From VYFG01 sp965221795 (lineage in GTDB: Bacteria > Pseudomonadota > Gammaproteobacteria > Arenicellales > Poriferihabitantaceae), in contig OZ244914.1 in assembly GCA_965221795.1 (NCBI GenBank), forward strand, positions 1,054,001 through 1,118,000: a stretch of DNA of 64,000 nt. The letters are read 5' to 3'. This document shows, piece after piece, positions 54,709 through 62,987 of this stretch (within the stretch, counting starts at the first letter, position 1; the number at the start of each line of letters is the position of its first letter). Below the pieces are notes generated by a model, which was given only the letters and a program-made list of their open reading frames with translations, was not told the origin of the DNA and did not search any database. Both the position numbers and the translations under genes were made by a program.

Positions 54709-55410
54709 ATGCTTGACGCACTTTCCTACTGGGACCTGACCGCCCTGATACTGTTTGCCATCGTCTGGCTTGTGCTTGAAATCGTTCTGGAGTACAGCCC
54801 GATGCAGAAACACAGCTTGGCAGGCTTGATGGCAGTGGAACGCAAAAACTGGGCACAGGTCTTGGCCGAAAGGGAGTTGCGTATGATCGACACCCAGATT
54901 ATCAGTGGACTGCAACAGGGAGCGGCATTCTTCGCCTCAGCATCCATCCTCGCCATTGGCGGCTGCTTTGCATTACTGGGTTCCACCGACACGGCCCTGC
55001 AAATCTATCGTGATCTCCCGATTGCCACGGAAATCAATCGCAGCCTATGGGAAATCAAGGTCCTTTGCCTTTCTTTCATTCTGGCCTATACATTCTTCAA
55101 GTTCGGTTGGGCCTACCGACTGTTCAACTATTGTGGAATCTTGATAGGTGCCGTGCCGGTTTACCACGAAGACCGACATGCCGAATGTCACCTCGCGGCC
55201 GCAAGGTTGGCAAATATGAACATCATCGCCGCTAGACATTTCAATGCCGGCATGCGCAGCATGTTTTTCTCTCTCGGCTTCTTGGGCTGGTTTCTAGGGC
55301 CAGTCACCTTTATCCTGATCACTACCTTCGTCGTACTCGTATTGATCAGGCGGCAGTTCTTTTCCCATGCCAGAAATGTACTGCTGGAACCGGGCAATCA
55401 AGCCGGATGA
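54709..55410 (+). CDS. DUF599 family membrane protein
   Basis: The 233-residue protein has four predicted helices, with the family segments EYSPMQKHSLAGLM, RMIDTQIISGLQQGAAFFASASILAIGG and FKFGWAYRLFNYCGILIGAVP. Function of DUF599 is unknown. The ATG at 54709 is the sensible start; the frame is open six codons further. It lies 55 bases after cnoX on the same strand. Confidence 0.8.
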   Translation: MLDALSYWDLTALILFAIVWLVLEIVLEYSPMQKHSLAGLMAVERKNWAQVLAERELRMIDTQIISGLQQGAAFFASASILAIGGCFALLGSTDTALQIYRDLPIATEINRSLWEIKVLCLSFILAYTFFKFGWAYRLFNYCGILIGAVPVYHEDRHAECHLAAARLANMNIIAARHFNAGMRSMFFSLGFLGWFLGPVTFILITTFVVLVLIRRQFFSHARNVLLEPGNQAG

Positions 55411-55784
55411 GAACTTTCCAACCGCGAACCCAACTCGACCGAGAGGGAGGACGGGGACGGATAGTCCCGGGAACGCACAACTGCCGGTGATCAGGGCCTT
55501 CGCCTAGAGTCCCAACCGAATACCACCGCTCCCACTCTGGTTATCACCGTCGAGCCGGACAGACCAGAGATGAAAGCGGTTCCGTCCTCTCATCCACCGG
55601 CACTGGCCGCTGCATCCTACCGCATAAAACCACTACTGCAGCCAATAATCCGTGGCCGAGATGCGGAACATATGACCCCACTGGAGCGAGAGGACTCCGG
55701 ATGCACGAGACTCCAGAACGACTGATGCCGCCCACTCCTTAGCTGTCAATAGGATTCCGGGAGGTTCAAGGGGCCAGATGTCTC
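55411..55784. other. Intergenic region between DUF599 and csp genes
   Basis: About 370 bases between two convergent genes. No supported gene, tRNA or clear terminator hairpin is seen. Confidence 0.35.
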
Positions 55785-55991
55785 TTATGGCGAGGCAACA
55801 ACATTAGTGGCATGAAGGCCTTTGGGTCCCTCCTCAATCTCAAATGTCACTTTCTGTCCCTCCTTGAGCGTCTTGAATCCAGACCCTTGGATAGAACGAT
55901 AATGAACGAACACATCTTTACCGCCAGCATCCTGAGAAATGAATCCATAACCCTTGGATTCATTGAACCATTTCACAATACCTGTAGCCAT
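55785..55991 (-). CDS. Cold-shock domain protein (CspA family)
   Basis: The 68-residue protein is a single cold-shock domain with RNP1 KGYGFI and RNP2 DVFVHY, and the start MATGIVKWFNESKGYGFI. It binds single-stranded RNA/DNA as an RNA chaperone. The ATG at 55991 is preferred over one three codons upstream. The RNP2 motif ends in VHYRSI instead of the common VHFSAI. Confidence 0.93.
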   Translation of the reverse strand: MATGIVKWFNESKGYGFISQDAGGKDVFVHYRSIQGSGFKTLKEGQKVTFEIEEGPKGLHATNVVASP

Positions 55992-56261
55992 AAGAAACAA
56001 ACCTGCAATGAAAGAAAAATCGGAATGCGCCGCGGGCGATGGAAAAGGATGCTAGGGAGAACGACCGAAGAAGCCTGAATCATTGACTGCGACAGGAGGA
56101 TAGTATAAAGGAGAATGGTTACAAAAAATTATATATTTTTGTGGTTTTGTTACTGTTATCGTACTCTTGCCCGTTTTTTTCAGGCTGGGTCTGCCCCAGC
56201 GGGAAGCCGTCTGCCTTCGCGAGTCGGGCATAAAACAAACCTGATTGTGGGATAAGCCATC
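55992..56261. promoter_or_regulatory. Divergent region of the csp and Rieske genes, AT-rich
   Basis: A very AT-rich stretch at 56112-56165 (for example AAAAAATTATATATTTTTG) lies between the two divergent starts. It places a promoter for the cold-shock gene about 120-160 bases upstream of its ATG. A long leader of this kind is typical of cold-regulated csp mRNAs. Exact -10 and -35 boxes are ambiguous. Confidence 0.45.
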
Positions 56262-57398
56262 ATGACCGCCCCCATCCCTTTCCGCTTCGAATCCAATCCG
56301 GAATTGGCGTCCACATTGCCCGCATTTACCTACTGGGATCGACACTGGTTCGAAGAGGAAAAAAGACGGATTTTCCGATGTAACTGGCGTTGTGTCGGCC
56401 ATATATCCGACATTCCCGAACCCGGTGACTACCTGACGCACCAGCTGGTCGACCAGCCGATTCTGGTCTTTCGCAACCCGGCTGGCTTAATCCGGGCTTT
56501 TCATAATGTCTGCAAGCACCGTGGACATTTGCTCCTTCGGCATACACAAGGAAACCTGGGGGCCAAACTCATCACCTGTCCTTACCATGCGTGGGCCTAT
56601 GATACCGAAGGACAACTACGGATGGCACCACACTGTGAGCATATTCAGGGATTTTCCCGGTCAGATATTTCCTTGGATCCGGTATCAGTGGAAGTGATTT
56701 CCGGATTTATTTTCATCAACCTGAATCCAGATGCACCCTCCCTGCTGGCAGAAATTACTCCCGCCATCCATCGCCTCGAAGCCCTGTGCGGAAATCTGGA
56801 CGGCCTCCAACAGGCAGCTTCCGTGACTTTTCAGATTGTGGGAAACTGGAAGAATGTCGGAGACAATTTGCTGGAATGCTACCACTGTCATCCCGCCCAC
56901 AAGGCTTTTGTGGATCTGGTCGACATGAACACCTATCGTGTGGAGACCGGCAGCATCTGGTCCTGGCAGGGCGGCATCTGTCGCCCACATAATCTGGCCT
57001 ATCGAATCCCGGATGGTCTCGACGATGCGGAGCGCGAGTTTGTCACCCTGTACATCTGGCCGGACATGTCATTCACTCGTTTTGCCGGAAGCAATGCCGT
57101 AGCGACATTCGTCTTTGCCGCCACAGAACCCGAGCAGACCCAACAGATTTTCACCGTCTATACGCCCGATGGCAAGCTGGACCCAGTGGCAACGGAGATC
57201 TACCGCTATTTCTGCGATGTGCTGGGCCCCGAAGATGTCGAGCTGGTGGAATGCGTACAGAAGGGTCTGCATTCGGTATCCTATGACCGCGGAAGGTTTT
57301 TTGTCGACCCGGATCGTAGCTGGTTCTCGGAACATGCCGTTCATCATTTTCATTCCCTGATAGACCGACACATGCGAGTACCCTCTCAGTTGGCCTGA
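56262..57398 (+). CDS. Rieske oxygenase alpha subunit, CntA/GbcA-type
   Basis: The 378-residue protein has a Rieske centre (Cys84, His86, Cys106, His109) and a mononuclear iron site (His208, His213, Asp near 325). The position that bridges the two centres is Glu205 in NLLECYHCHPAH, instead of the usual Asp. To my knowledge this Glu is a mark of the quaternary-ammonium branch (carnitine monooxygenase CntA, glycine betaine demethylase GbcA, stachydrine demethylase), and the numbering almost coincides with CntA. No reductase subunit is adjacent. Which betaine is used cannot be read from sequence. Confidence 0.85.
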   Translation: MTAPIPFRFESNPELASTLPAFTYWDRHWFEEEKRRIFRCNWRCVGHISDIPEPGDYLTHQLVDQPILVFRNPAGLIRAFHNVCKHRGHLLLRHTQGNLGAKLITCPYHAWAYDTEGQLRMAPHCEHIQGFSRSDISLDPVSVEVISGFIFINLNPDAPSLLAEITPAIHRLEALCGNLDGLQQAASVTFQIVGNWKNVGDNLLECYHCHPAHKAFVDLVDMNTYRVETGSIWSWQGGICRPHNLAYRIPDGLDDAEREFVTLYIWPDMSFTRFAGSNAVATFVFAATEPEQTQQIFTVYTPDGKLDPVATEIYRYFCDVLGPEDVELVECVQKGLHSVSYDRGRFFVDPDRSWFSEHAVHHFHSLIDRHMRVPSQLA

Positions 57399-57724
57399 TT
57401 TCCGGGCCGGTGTTCGCATATCCATCCGAGCCGCTGTATTCGGTGAGGAGAAGCCTCTGCCGGTCAGGGAGCAGACGAAATCTCAGAAATGCGTGTACGG
57501 TCAGGCCAATGGACATGACTACAATCACGGAGAACCGGGTCCAAACAGCTTTCTCGTCCATATTGACCCATAGACCGTGCAGTGGGAATCCATGCGTTCC
57601 ACCAGCACGGGTATCGGCCGTTTCCATTCAGCACTGGAGGGTTCCATTCATTCCGGTAGTGTATCCATTTGAAACTGTCGATTTCTGTTAATACTTGTTT
57701 ATTTCTGTTTTTTGTTGTGTCCCC
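57399..57724. other. Intergenic region between Rieske gene and IS30 element
   Basis: About 325 bases. Minus-strand frames here are shadows. The part just before the IS (57670-57720) is AT-rich, a common insertion context. No gene is supported. Confidence 0.3.
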
Positions 57725-57725
57725 G

Positions 57726-59062
57726 CTTCCACTCCGAAGTGCAACAGTCGCCGCGATCCCGGAATGAGGGCGTAGCCCGAAGGGAGGGATCGCGGCGGCG
57801 ACCCAAAATCCGCGCTGCGAACGCTGCTTTTCGGCCTCGGATGGCAGTAATCTCGACGGCCGGCGATCCTGACCGAAGTCATCGGCCAAAGCAAGGGCGA
57901 AACCGGCACCATGAGGCCGAGCGAGGCCGCTCCGGTGGGTCACCGGAGTGCCGGGAGGGCGATCGGGGGACCGCCGGCCGCGTCAGGGGGGAGCTAACCC
58001 ACGGGCAAAGACCTCCGCCGGGGTGCGGTATCCCAGGACCTTCCGAGGCCGACGGTGGAGTCGGTCCTCTACCGCCCGCACCTGCGCTGCAGTCACTTGG
58101 CGGAAGTCGGTCCCTTTCGGAAAGTACTGGCGTACCAGGCCGTTGGTATGCTCGTTCAGGCCCCGTTCCCAGGAATGGTAGGGGGTAGCGAAGGTAAAGC
58201 CCGCATCGAGCTTCTGTGCGATCTCCCGATGCCTCGCGAACTCCTTGCCGTGATCCGCCGTGCCGGTGTGGAGCCGGTCCCGGATCGGCCCCAGACGCCG
58301 GGTGAGCGCCACGGTCACTGCCGCCGCGGTCTTGCCTTCCACCCACTCCAGGAAGGTAAACTTCGAGCCCCGATCCACGGCCGATACCCGCGCCCCCCGG
58401 GGTCTCGCGCCAAGGATCGTATCCAGTTCCCAATCGCCGATCCGGCTCTTCTCGGCCACCACTGAAGGCCGCTCCGCAAGGTCCACCCGATCAGGAATGT
58501 GGCCGCGTCCAGCATGCCGGCCGCCGCGCCCGTTCGGCTTCTTGCCCCGACGCCGCCGGCACCGGTACCGCGTCCCTCCCGCCTGTCGGTCAGCCCGCAC
58601 ATACTGGTAGATCCACTCTTTCCCCGCCATCACCTCGCCCGGCTGCCGGTACCGGCCCGCGATCTGCTCCGGGCTCCCGCCTTCCTGCCGCCGGTCCTCG
58701 ACCACCGCCCAGCGCTCGGGGGCCCTCTTCCGGGGCCCCGCCGACGCTTCCTGGCGACGGGCCGTAGCCTTGCCGTCAGCTTGCTGGTGACGGTCGCCGC
58801 GTTGCCCACGGTGGCGCGAGGTCTCGCGCGAGATCGTCGCAGGATCCCGTCCGAGATCGCGGGCCATCTCCCGTTTCGAACCCCCCCTGTACAACAGGGC
58901 GTGAATCTGGCATCGTTCGGCATGGGTCAGGTGGTGGTAACCTACGGGCATGGCAATCCTCCGTTCGTGATAAACAGAGATGGTTGGCCATCCTCTGGCC
59001 CACTGCAAGCTTTTCAACTCGCAGGCCAGCGGCTTAGGGGGTGTTGCACTTCACACTGGAAA
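57726..59062. mobile_element. IS30-family insertion sequence
   Basis: The ends carry imperfect inverted repeats: CTTCCACTCCGAAGTGCAACA at 57726-57746 and the reverse complement of TTTCCAGTGTGAAGTGCAACA at 59042-59062. They share GAAGTGCAACA and TTCCA. The element is about 1.34 kb, with one transposase and roughly 235 bases of non-coding GC-rich sequence on its left. Its GC content is far above that of both AT-rich flanks, so it arrived recently from a high-GC host. No target duplication could be fixed with confidence. Confidence 0.8.
57983..58951 (-). CDS. IS30-family transposase
   Basis: The 322-residue protein has an N-terminal helix-turn-helix (ERCQIHALLYRGGSKREMARDLGRDPATISRE, residues about 11-42) and a DDE integrase domain. 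The domain has Asp in IGDWELDTILG, Asp in GTADHGKEFARH and Glu in YHSWERGLNEHTNGLVRQYFPKG. The catalytic triad is complete and no frameshift is seen, so the element may be active. The ATG at 58951 is the family start. Codon use is much more GC-rich than the rest of the window. Confidence 0.93.
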   Translation of the reverse strand: MPVGYHHLTHAERCQIHALLYRGGSKREMARDLGRDPATISRETSRHRGQRGDRHQQADGKATARRQEASAGPRKRAPERWAVVEDRRQEGGSPEQIAGRYRQPGEVMAGKEWIYQYVRADRQAGGTRYRCRRRRGKKPNGRGGRHAGRGHIPDRVDLAERPSVVAEKSRIGDWELDTILGARPRGARVSAVDRGSKFTFLEWVEGKTAAAVTVALTRRLGPIRDRLHTGTADHGKEFARHREIAQKLDAGFTFATPYHSWERGLNEHTNGLVRQYFPKGTDFRQVTAAQVRAVEDRLHRRPRKVLGYRTPAEVFARGLAPP

Positions 59063-59125
59063 GGGGGTGTTTATATGTTAAATTATTTTCAAAAAAGTTG
59101 TTGACACGTTATGAGGGATACGGTT

Positions 59126-59335
59126 ATGAAAGGTCCAAACGGTGAAAAACGCCCCGGTGATGTAGTCGGGAATGCTGTCCATGTTTGCAAGGTGCTGGTC
59201 GGGGAAATTGAAGAAACCGAATCCGGCAAGCAACAGAATGGAGGTATTGTCCGAGCCCAAAAACTGACCCCGGAACGACGCTCCGAGATTGCCCGCCAAG
59301 CTGCGGAAGCCCGGTGGTCTTCGGCCCGTTCTTGA
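59126..59335 (+). CDS. Small basic protein with RxEIAxxAAxARW tail
   Basis: The 69-residue protein starts MKGPNGEKRPGDVVGNAVHVCKVLVGEIEE and ends LTPERRSEIARQAAEARW. This two-part form is common in proteobacterial genomes as a hypothetical or putative nucleic-acid-binding protein. The tail resembles the helix of plasmid and phage small regulators. A GAGGG ribosome site favours the ATG at 59126 over 59111. It begins about 60 bases after the IS30 right end, so its promoter may have been changed by the insertion. Confidence 0.65.
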   Translation: MKGPNGEKRPGDVVGNAVHVCKVLVGEIEETESGKQQNGGIVRAQKLTPERRSEIARQAAEARWSSARS

Positions 59336-59345
59336 AGAAAGAAAA

Positions 59346-59516
59346 ATGACAGAAGTAGCGACCGATTGGATCACGCTGGCGGGCGTGGTTGGAATCCTGG
59401 CTTTTTTGTGGAAGCTTAGCGGCGACATCGGCGACCTCCGCGAGCGTATGGCTCGGCTGGAAGGGCTGTTTGAAGGCTTTACCGGCCGACCGGATTCGCG
59501 TCATCGGGAAGCGTAA
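59346..59516 (+). CDS. Small membrane-coiled-coil protein
   Basis: The 56-residue protein has one N-terminal membrane helix (about residues 7-22, WITLAGVVGILAFLWKL) followed by a short Arg/Glu/Leu coiled coil (DLRERMARLEGLFEGF). Similar tiny proteins are widespread in proteobacterial accessory regions and resemble phage holin or lysis-accessory proteins. Function is unknown. A GAAAGAAAAATG context gives a plausible ribosome site. It follows the previous gene by 10 bases, suggesting a two-gene unit. Confidence 0.6.
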   Translation: MTEVATDWITLAGVVGILAFLWKLSGDIGDLRERMARLEGLFEGFTGRPDSRHREA

Positions 59517-59573
59517 TGAACAGAATACTGCGGTTGATTGCCTCGAACAACTGCGTAGGGTTGTAATCTGGAA

Positions 59574-59601
59574 TGGCGCCTCAACCGGGATTCGAACCCG
59601 G
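59574..59601 (-). other. tRNA 3'-end remnant (T-arm, acceptor strand, CCA)
   Basis: The minus strand reads CCGGGTTCGAATCCCGG, a perfect T-arm, then TTGAGGC, G and CCA. No matching 5' acceptor (GCCTCAA), D-arm or anticodon arm is found upstream, so this is only the 3' third of a tRNA. Such fragments are left at the ends of integrated elements, so it is a candidate attachment site. Confidence 0.6.
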
Positions 59602-59689
59602 ACGGCCGTAGGTACTTTAAACTGCTTTCCTACAATAAGGAACGTTATACCTGCATTGCAATCCTGCGGCCAATGCATACCTACGCCTT

Positions 59690-60535
59690 TTGCTAGATTC
59701 CGTATTCGGGAAAAACCGTTTTCGCAATGAAATCATCTGGTGTTATCGTGGCGGCGGAGTTCCCAAACTGGATTTTGCACGAAAGCATGACATCATATTC
59801 CGCTATTCCAAATCTTCCAACAAATCCAAAAAGGTAACTTTTAATGTGGATGAAGTGCGAATTCCGTACTCGGAAGAATCCATGGAAAGACTGGAATACA
59901 CAGCCCGATCCTTTCGTACCAACCGAACCTACGACAATTACACACCAAACCCGAAAGGCAAGCACCCGGAAGACTGGATCGTCGTTCAGCCCTTGATGCC
60001 GTCAGACAAAAGACGGGGCGGTTGGAGTACACAAAAGCCGCTGGAACTGTACGCAAAGTTTATTGCTGCCAGCAGCAATCCGGGAGATACGGTTCTGGAC
60101 CCGTTTGCCGGATGCGGGACTATTTGCCGGATGCGGGACTACTTGTGTGTTAAGTGAGAAGCTGGGCCGTATGTGGGCAACCCGGAAGCCGAAAATGCGA
60201 CGGCAGCCCTGTTACGTGGCAATACAGATCTGTTTGGAAAACACGCGGAGAATCCTGTAGAAAATGCGTTGAACATTCGAAAGTCCCCTCCTCGACGAAA
60301 AGACATCCCGTCAATATCAGACGAAAAAATGCGGGCCAGCTTGTGGAACAGCCAAGGCCGAAGATGCGCTAATCCTTACTGTGATTCGGAAACCATTCGA
60401 AAGGTGGATCTGGAACTGGATCATCGCATTCCGAAATCCAGGGGAGGAGATGACGACATGCACAACCGGATCGGCCTTTGTTCCAACTGCAACCGAAGAA
60501 AAATCCAGCAAGGCATGGGGCACCTTTCTGGATGA
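59690..60535 (+). pseudogene. DNA methyltransferase-HNH endonuclease fusion, truncated and frameshifted
   Basis: The first frame begins LDSVFGKNRFRNEIIWCYRGG and runs through STQKPLELYAKFIAASSNPGDTVLDPFAGCGT. This is the C-terminal half of a beta-class N4/N6 DNA methyltransferase. The 5' half with the DPPY catalytic motif is missing. The frame then shifts twice, with GCGTTCVLSEKLGRMW in another frame. It ends in an HNH domain (CANPYCDSETIRKVDLELDHRIPKSRGGDD...LCSNCNRRK, 60317-60510 roughly). Methyltransferase-HNH fusions are known restriction-modification enzymes. This copy cannot be functional as it stands. Confidence 0.8.
60103..60141 (+). repeat. 19-bp tandem duplication inside the methyltransferase relic
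   Basis: TTTGCCGGATGCGGGACTA occurs twice in direct succession. It duplicates the FAGCGT codons and shifts the frame by +1 (19 bases), which matches the observed change of frame exactly. It is therefore the cause of the first frameshift. Confidence 0.85.
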
Positions 60536-60977
60536 GGAACGCAGTAAACAACCCCACCCTTCTACTTCGGGATAGCACGTGAAATTCAGATTTTCAAATG
60601 GATACACTATCTTCATTCCAGGATACTAGCACAAAGGGGGAGTAACGGGTATGATCTCCCTGTTGTTCTGTTGGGGTGAGAAAAGGATGGGCTGTTACCT
60701 CACCCGATTGGGAAGTACAATACCGCAGTTGCCGGAGTGGTGACGGACAGTTTCTTGGGATCAAGCGAGAACGAAACAACAGTTGATATGGCATCCATTA
60801 TGAGTAGTCTCCCCATCTCCACGCTTCTTGCCAGCCGGTCCACTTTGGGGGGGGTGATGACGCTTGGCCCAAATGGTCAAGCACTGCCCAGGGTCGGGGC
60901 ATATTCTGATCCTCACCTAACCGTCCTGCCGCATATACAGCCCTGAATCATTATCCCCTCTTTATGATCAAGCCAAT
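60536..60977. other. Intergenic region before the cytochrome c genes
   Basis: About 440 bases. Only short frames are open on both strands, without ribosome sites or known motifs. It marks the right edge of the accessory patch and should contain the promoter for the cytochrome pair. Confidence 0.35.
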
Positions 60978-61298
60978 ATGAAACACATTGCTCAAACCGG
61001 ATTGGGCATGGCTCTGTTGAGCCTTGCTGCTCAACCCGCCTTGTCTGAAGGCGACCCGGTTGCGGGACGTCTCAAGGCGGAAACCTGTCTGGGATGCCAC
61101 GCTGCACCGACGGCACAAAATATCTATCCGACTTACCGTGTCCCCAAGGTCGGTGGGCAACATGCAGCGTATATCATTTCCTCTCTCAAGGACTATCGGG
61201 ATGGCAAACGGCCCCATCGCACCATGCATGCCAATGCGTGGAGCCTGTCCGACCAGGATATTGAAGACATCGCTGCATACTTCGCTGCATCGCAATAG
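60978..61298 (+). CDS. Class I cytochrome c, first of a pair
   Basis: The 106-residue protein has a signal peptide (about residues 1-23) and a single haem site CLGCH at residues 37-41. The distal Met is in HRTMHANAW, and the family tail DIEDIAAYFAAS closes it. It resembles one half of a cytochrome c4 or a c553-type monohaem protein and would carry electrons in the periplasm. The second gene follows after 10 bases. Confidence 0.88.
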   Translation: MKHIAQTGLGMALLSLAAQPALSEGDPVAGRLKAETCLGCHAAPTAQNIYPTYRVPKVGGQHAAYIISSLKDYRDGKRPHRTMHANAWSLSDQDIEDIAAYFAASQ

Positions 61299-61308
61299 GA
61301 ATACTGCC

Positions 61309-61665
61309 ATGAAATCATTGACCATGTCGATATCCCTGCTGTTTGCCAACGCCGCCCTATTGCTGTCCCTGCCGAGCCCCGCGCTTGCGGCTGACCCGGA
61401 GGCCGGACAGGAAAAAGCCACCGCCCTTTGTATCGCTTGTCATGGGGAAGATGGAAATAGCCCCTTGCCAGAAAATCCCAGACTTGCGGGACAATATTCG
61501 GATTATCTGGAACTGACTTTGCGTGAATACCGTGCCGGAATTCGCACCAATCCGATCATGATGGGCATGGCGGCGAGCCTGACCGATGAAGATATTGCCA
61601 ATCTGGCAGCCTGGTATTCATCCCAAACCGGTCTGACTGTACTTTCCAAAGACCCGGTCGACTGA
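61309..61665 (+). CDS. Class I cytochrome c, second of a pair
   Basis: The 118-residue protein has a signal peptide (residues about 1-27), haem site CIACH at residues 41-45 and a distal Met in NPIMMGMAASL. SLTDEDIANLAAWYSS is the usual C-terminal pattern. ATG at 61309 is the start; the longer frame overlaps the first cytochrome. With its neighbour it gives two monohaem proteins where many relatives have one dihaem cytochrome c4. Confidence 0.88.
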   Translation: MKSLTMSISLLFANAALLLSLPSPALAADPEAGQEKATALCIACHGEDGNSPLPENPRLAGQYSDYLELTLREYRAGIRTNPIMMGMAASLTDEDIANLAAWYSSQTGLTVLSKDPVD

Positions 61666-61859
61666 TCGCTGCGTCAATTGCGCACCGACCCGCCATGCAA
61701 CCCCATTGAGCATAATGCCCGATGAAGTGTAAGGATTAGCCCAAGTCTGCTCTCATCCGCCTACAGTATGTGTAGCCAATCGGCCTGATTCTGCCAGCAT
61801 GCACTGGCAAAGCGGTGTTTGCCGACAGGAGCCATGCTCCGAAGCCGAGTCCCATTCCT

Positions 61860-61883
61860 GCCCGGTGTCTGCCGGGCTTTTTT
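61860..61883 (+). terminator. Intrinsic terminator upstream of nuo
   Basis: GCCCGG (61860-61865) pairs with CCGGGC (61872-61877) over a 6-base loop, followed by TTTTTT at 61878-61883. It lies about 195 bases after the second cytochrome gene and could end that transcript or a small RNA. A further stem, TGCCAG...CTGGCA, is found near 61792-61809. Confidence 0.75.
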
Positions 61884-61895
61884 CGGCTCTACCCG

Positions 61896-61923
61896 TTGTT
61901 CACATACGCCTTATTGTTATAAT
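61896..61923 (+). promoter_or_regulatory. Sigma70-type promoter for the nuo operon
   Basis: TTGTTC at 61896-61901 and a perfect TATAAT at 61918-61923 are separated by 16 bases. The site lies directly after the intrinsic terminator and about 90 bases upstream of nuoA. Confidence 0.65.
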
Positions 61924-62011
61924 CAGGTTTCTCGTTCGGGAGACGCATGCTGGGACACCATGATGCAACCCGACCCCCCGACCTGAATGTGGACAGACTG
62001 AGGAGAGCGGC

Positions 62012-62368
62012 TTGTTAGCGAATTATTTCCCAATTCTGCTTTTCATGATCATCGCACTGGTACTGGGTGCCGCCGCGATGTCTGCGGGCCTTTTATTCGG
62101 TTCCGGAAAGCCTGAGGAAGCGAAACTTTCTCCTTACGAATGCGGTTTTGAAGCCTTCGAAGATTCCCGCATGAAGTTTGATGTTCGGTACTATCTGGTT
62201 GCGATTCTTTTTATCATTTTTGACTTGGAAATTGCTTTCCTCTTCCCGTGGGCGATTGTCCTGGATGAAATTGGATTATTCGGCTTCTGGGCCATGATGC
62301 TGTTTCTGGCGGTTCTTGTGGTTGGGTTTGTATACGAGTGGAAAAAAGGGGCTCTAGAATGGGAATGA
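62012..62368 (+). CDS. nuoA: NADH-quinone oxidoreductase subunit A
   Basis: The 118-residue membrane subunit has three helices and the conserved loop YECGFEAFEDSRMKFDVRYYLVAILFIIFDLEIAFLFPW (residues about 42-80, in two parts), with the complex I cysteine and acidic residues near the quinone channel. It starts at a TTG (62012) with GAGGAGAG upstream. It is the first gene of the operon nuoABCD. Confidence 0.95.
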   Translation: MLANYFPILLFMIIALVLGAAAMSAGLLFGSGKPEEAKLSPYECGFEAFEDSRMKFDVRYYLVAILFIIFDLEIAFLFPWAIVLDEIGLFGFWAMMLFLAVLVVGFVYEWKKGALEWE

Positions 62369-62457
62369 TCCCAATCAATGCCCCTTGCGATTCGGACGGA
62401 ACTGGGAATTCCAGTGGAACGAGCTGATCACACCAACCGGCCCCATACCTTTATAAC

Positions 62458-62982
62458 ATGACATCTGAAAGTTTTTCCGAAAGGGGTTTTGCCACGGCAA
62501 AACTGGACGAGTTGGTCAATTGGGCTCGTACTGGCTCCATGTGGCCAATGACATTCGGCCTCGCCTGCTGTGCCGTCGAAATGATGCAGGCCGGAGCATC
62601 CCGTTATGACCTGGACCGTTTCGGTATGCTGTTCCGGCCCAGCCCCCGCCAGTCCGACGTAATGATTGTTGCCGGCACCCTGACCAATAAGATGGCCCCT
62701 GCCCTGCGCAAGGTTTATGACCAGATGACGGAGCCCAAATGGGTAATTTCCATGGGATCCTGTGCTAATGGCGGAGGCTACTACCACTATTCCTATTCTG
62801 TGGTTCGAGGCTGTGACCGGATCGTACCGGTGGATGTCTATGTGCCCGGCTGCCCTCCCACAGCGGAAGCGTTAATTTATGGCATCCTGCAATTGCAGAA
62901 GAAGATTCGCACTATGGAACCGGTCTCCCGCCGACGGGAAATTCTGGAAGCAAAACGTCACTTGGAGGGGCAGCCCGCCTGA
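62458..62982 (+). CDS. nuoB: NADH-quinone oxidoreductase subunit B
   Basis: The 174-residue peripheral subunit carries the N2 4Fe-4S cluster. The ligands are visible as GLACCAVEMM (two adjacent Cys), GSCANGGG and PGCPPTAEALIY. Cluster N2 passes electrons to quinone. It is 89 bases after nuoA, a longer gap than usual, and five bases before nuoC. Confidence 0.96.
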   Translation: MTSESFSERGFATAKLDELVNWARTGSMWPMTFGLACCAVEMMQAGASRYDLDRFGMLFRPSPRQSDVMIVAGTLTNKMAPALRKVYDQMTEPKWVISMGSCANGGGYYHYSYSVVRGCDRIVPVDVYVPGCPPTAEALIYGILQLQKKIRTMEPVSRRREILEAKRHLEGQPA

Positions 62983-62987
62983 ATTAC

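Noticed and set aside
57399..57943. Minus-strand frames next to the IS30 element
   Set aside because: They cross the inferred IS end and change character at that border, so they are chance frames.
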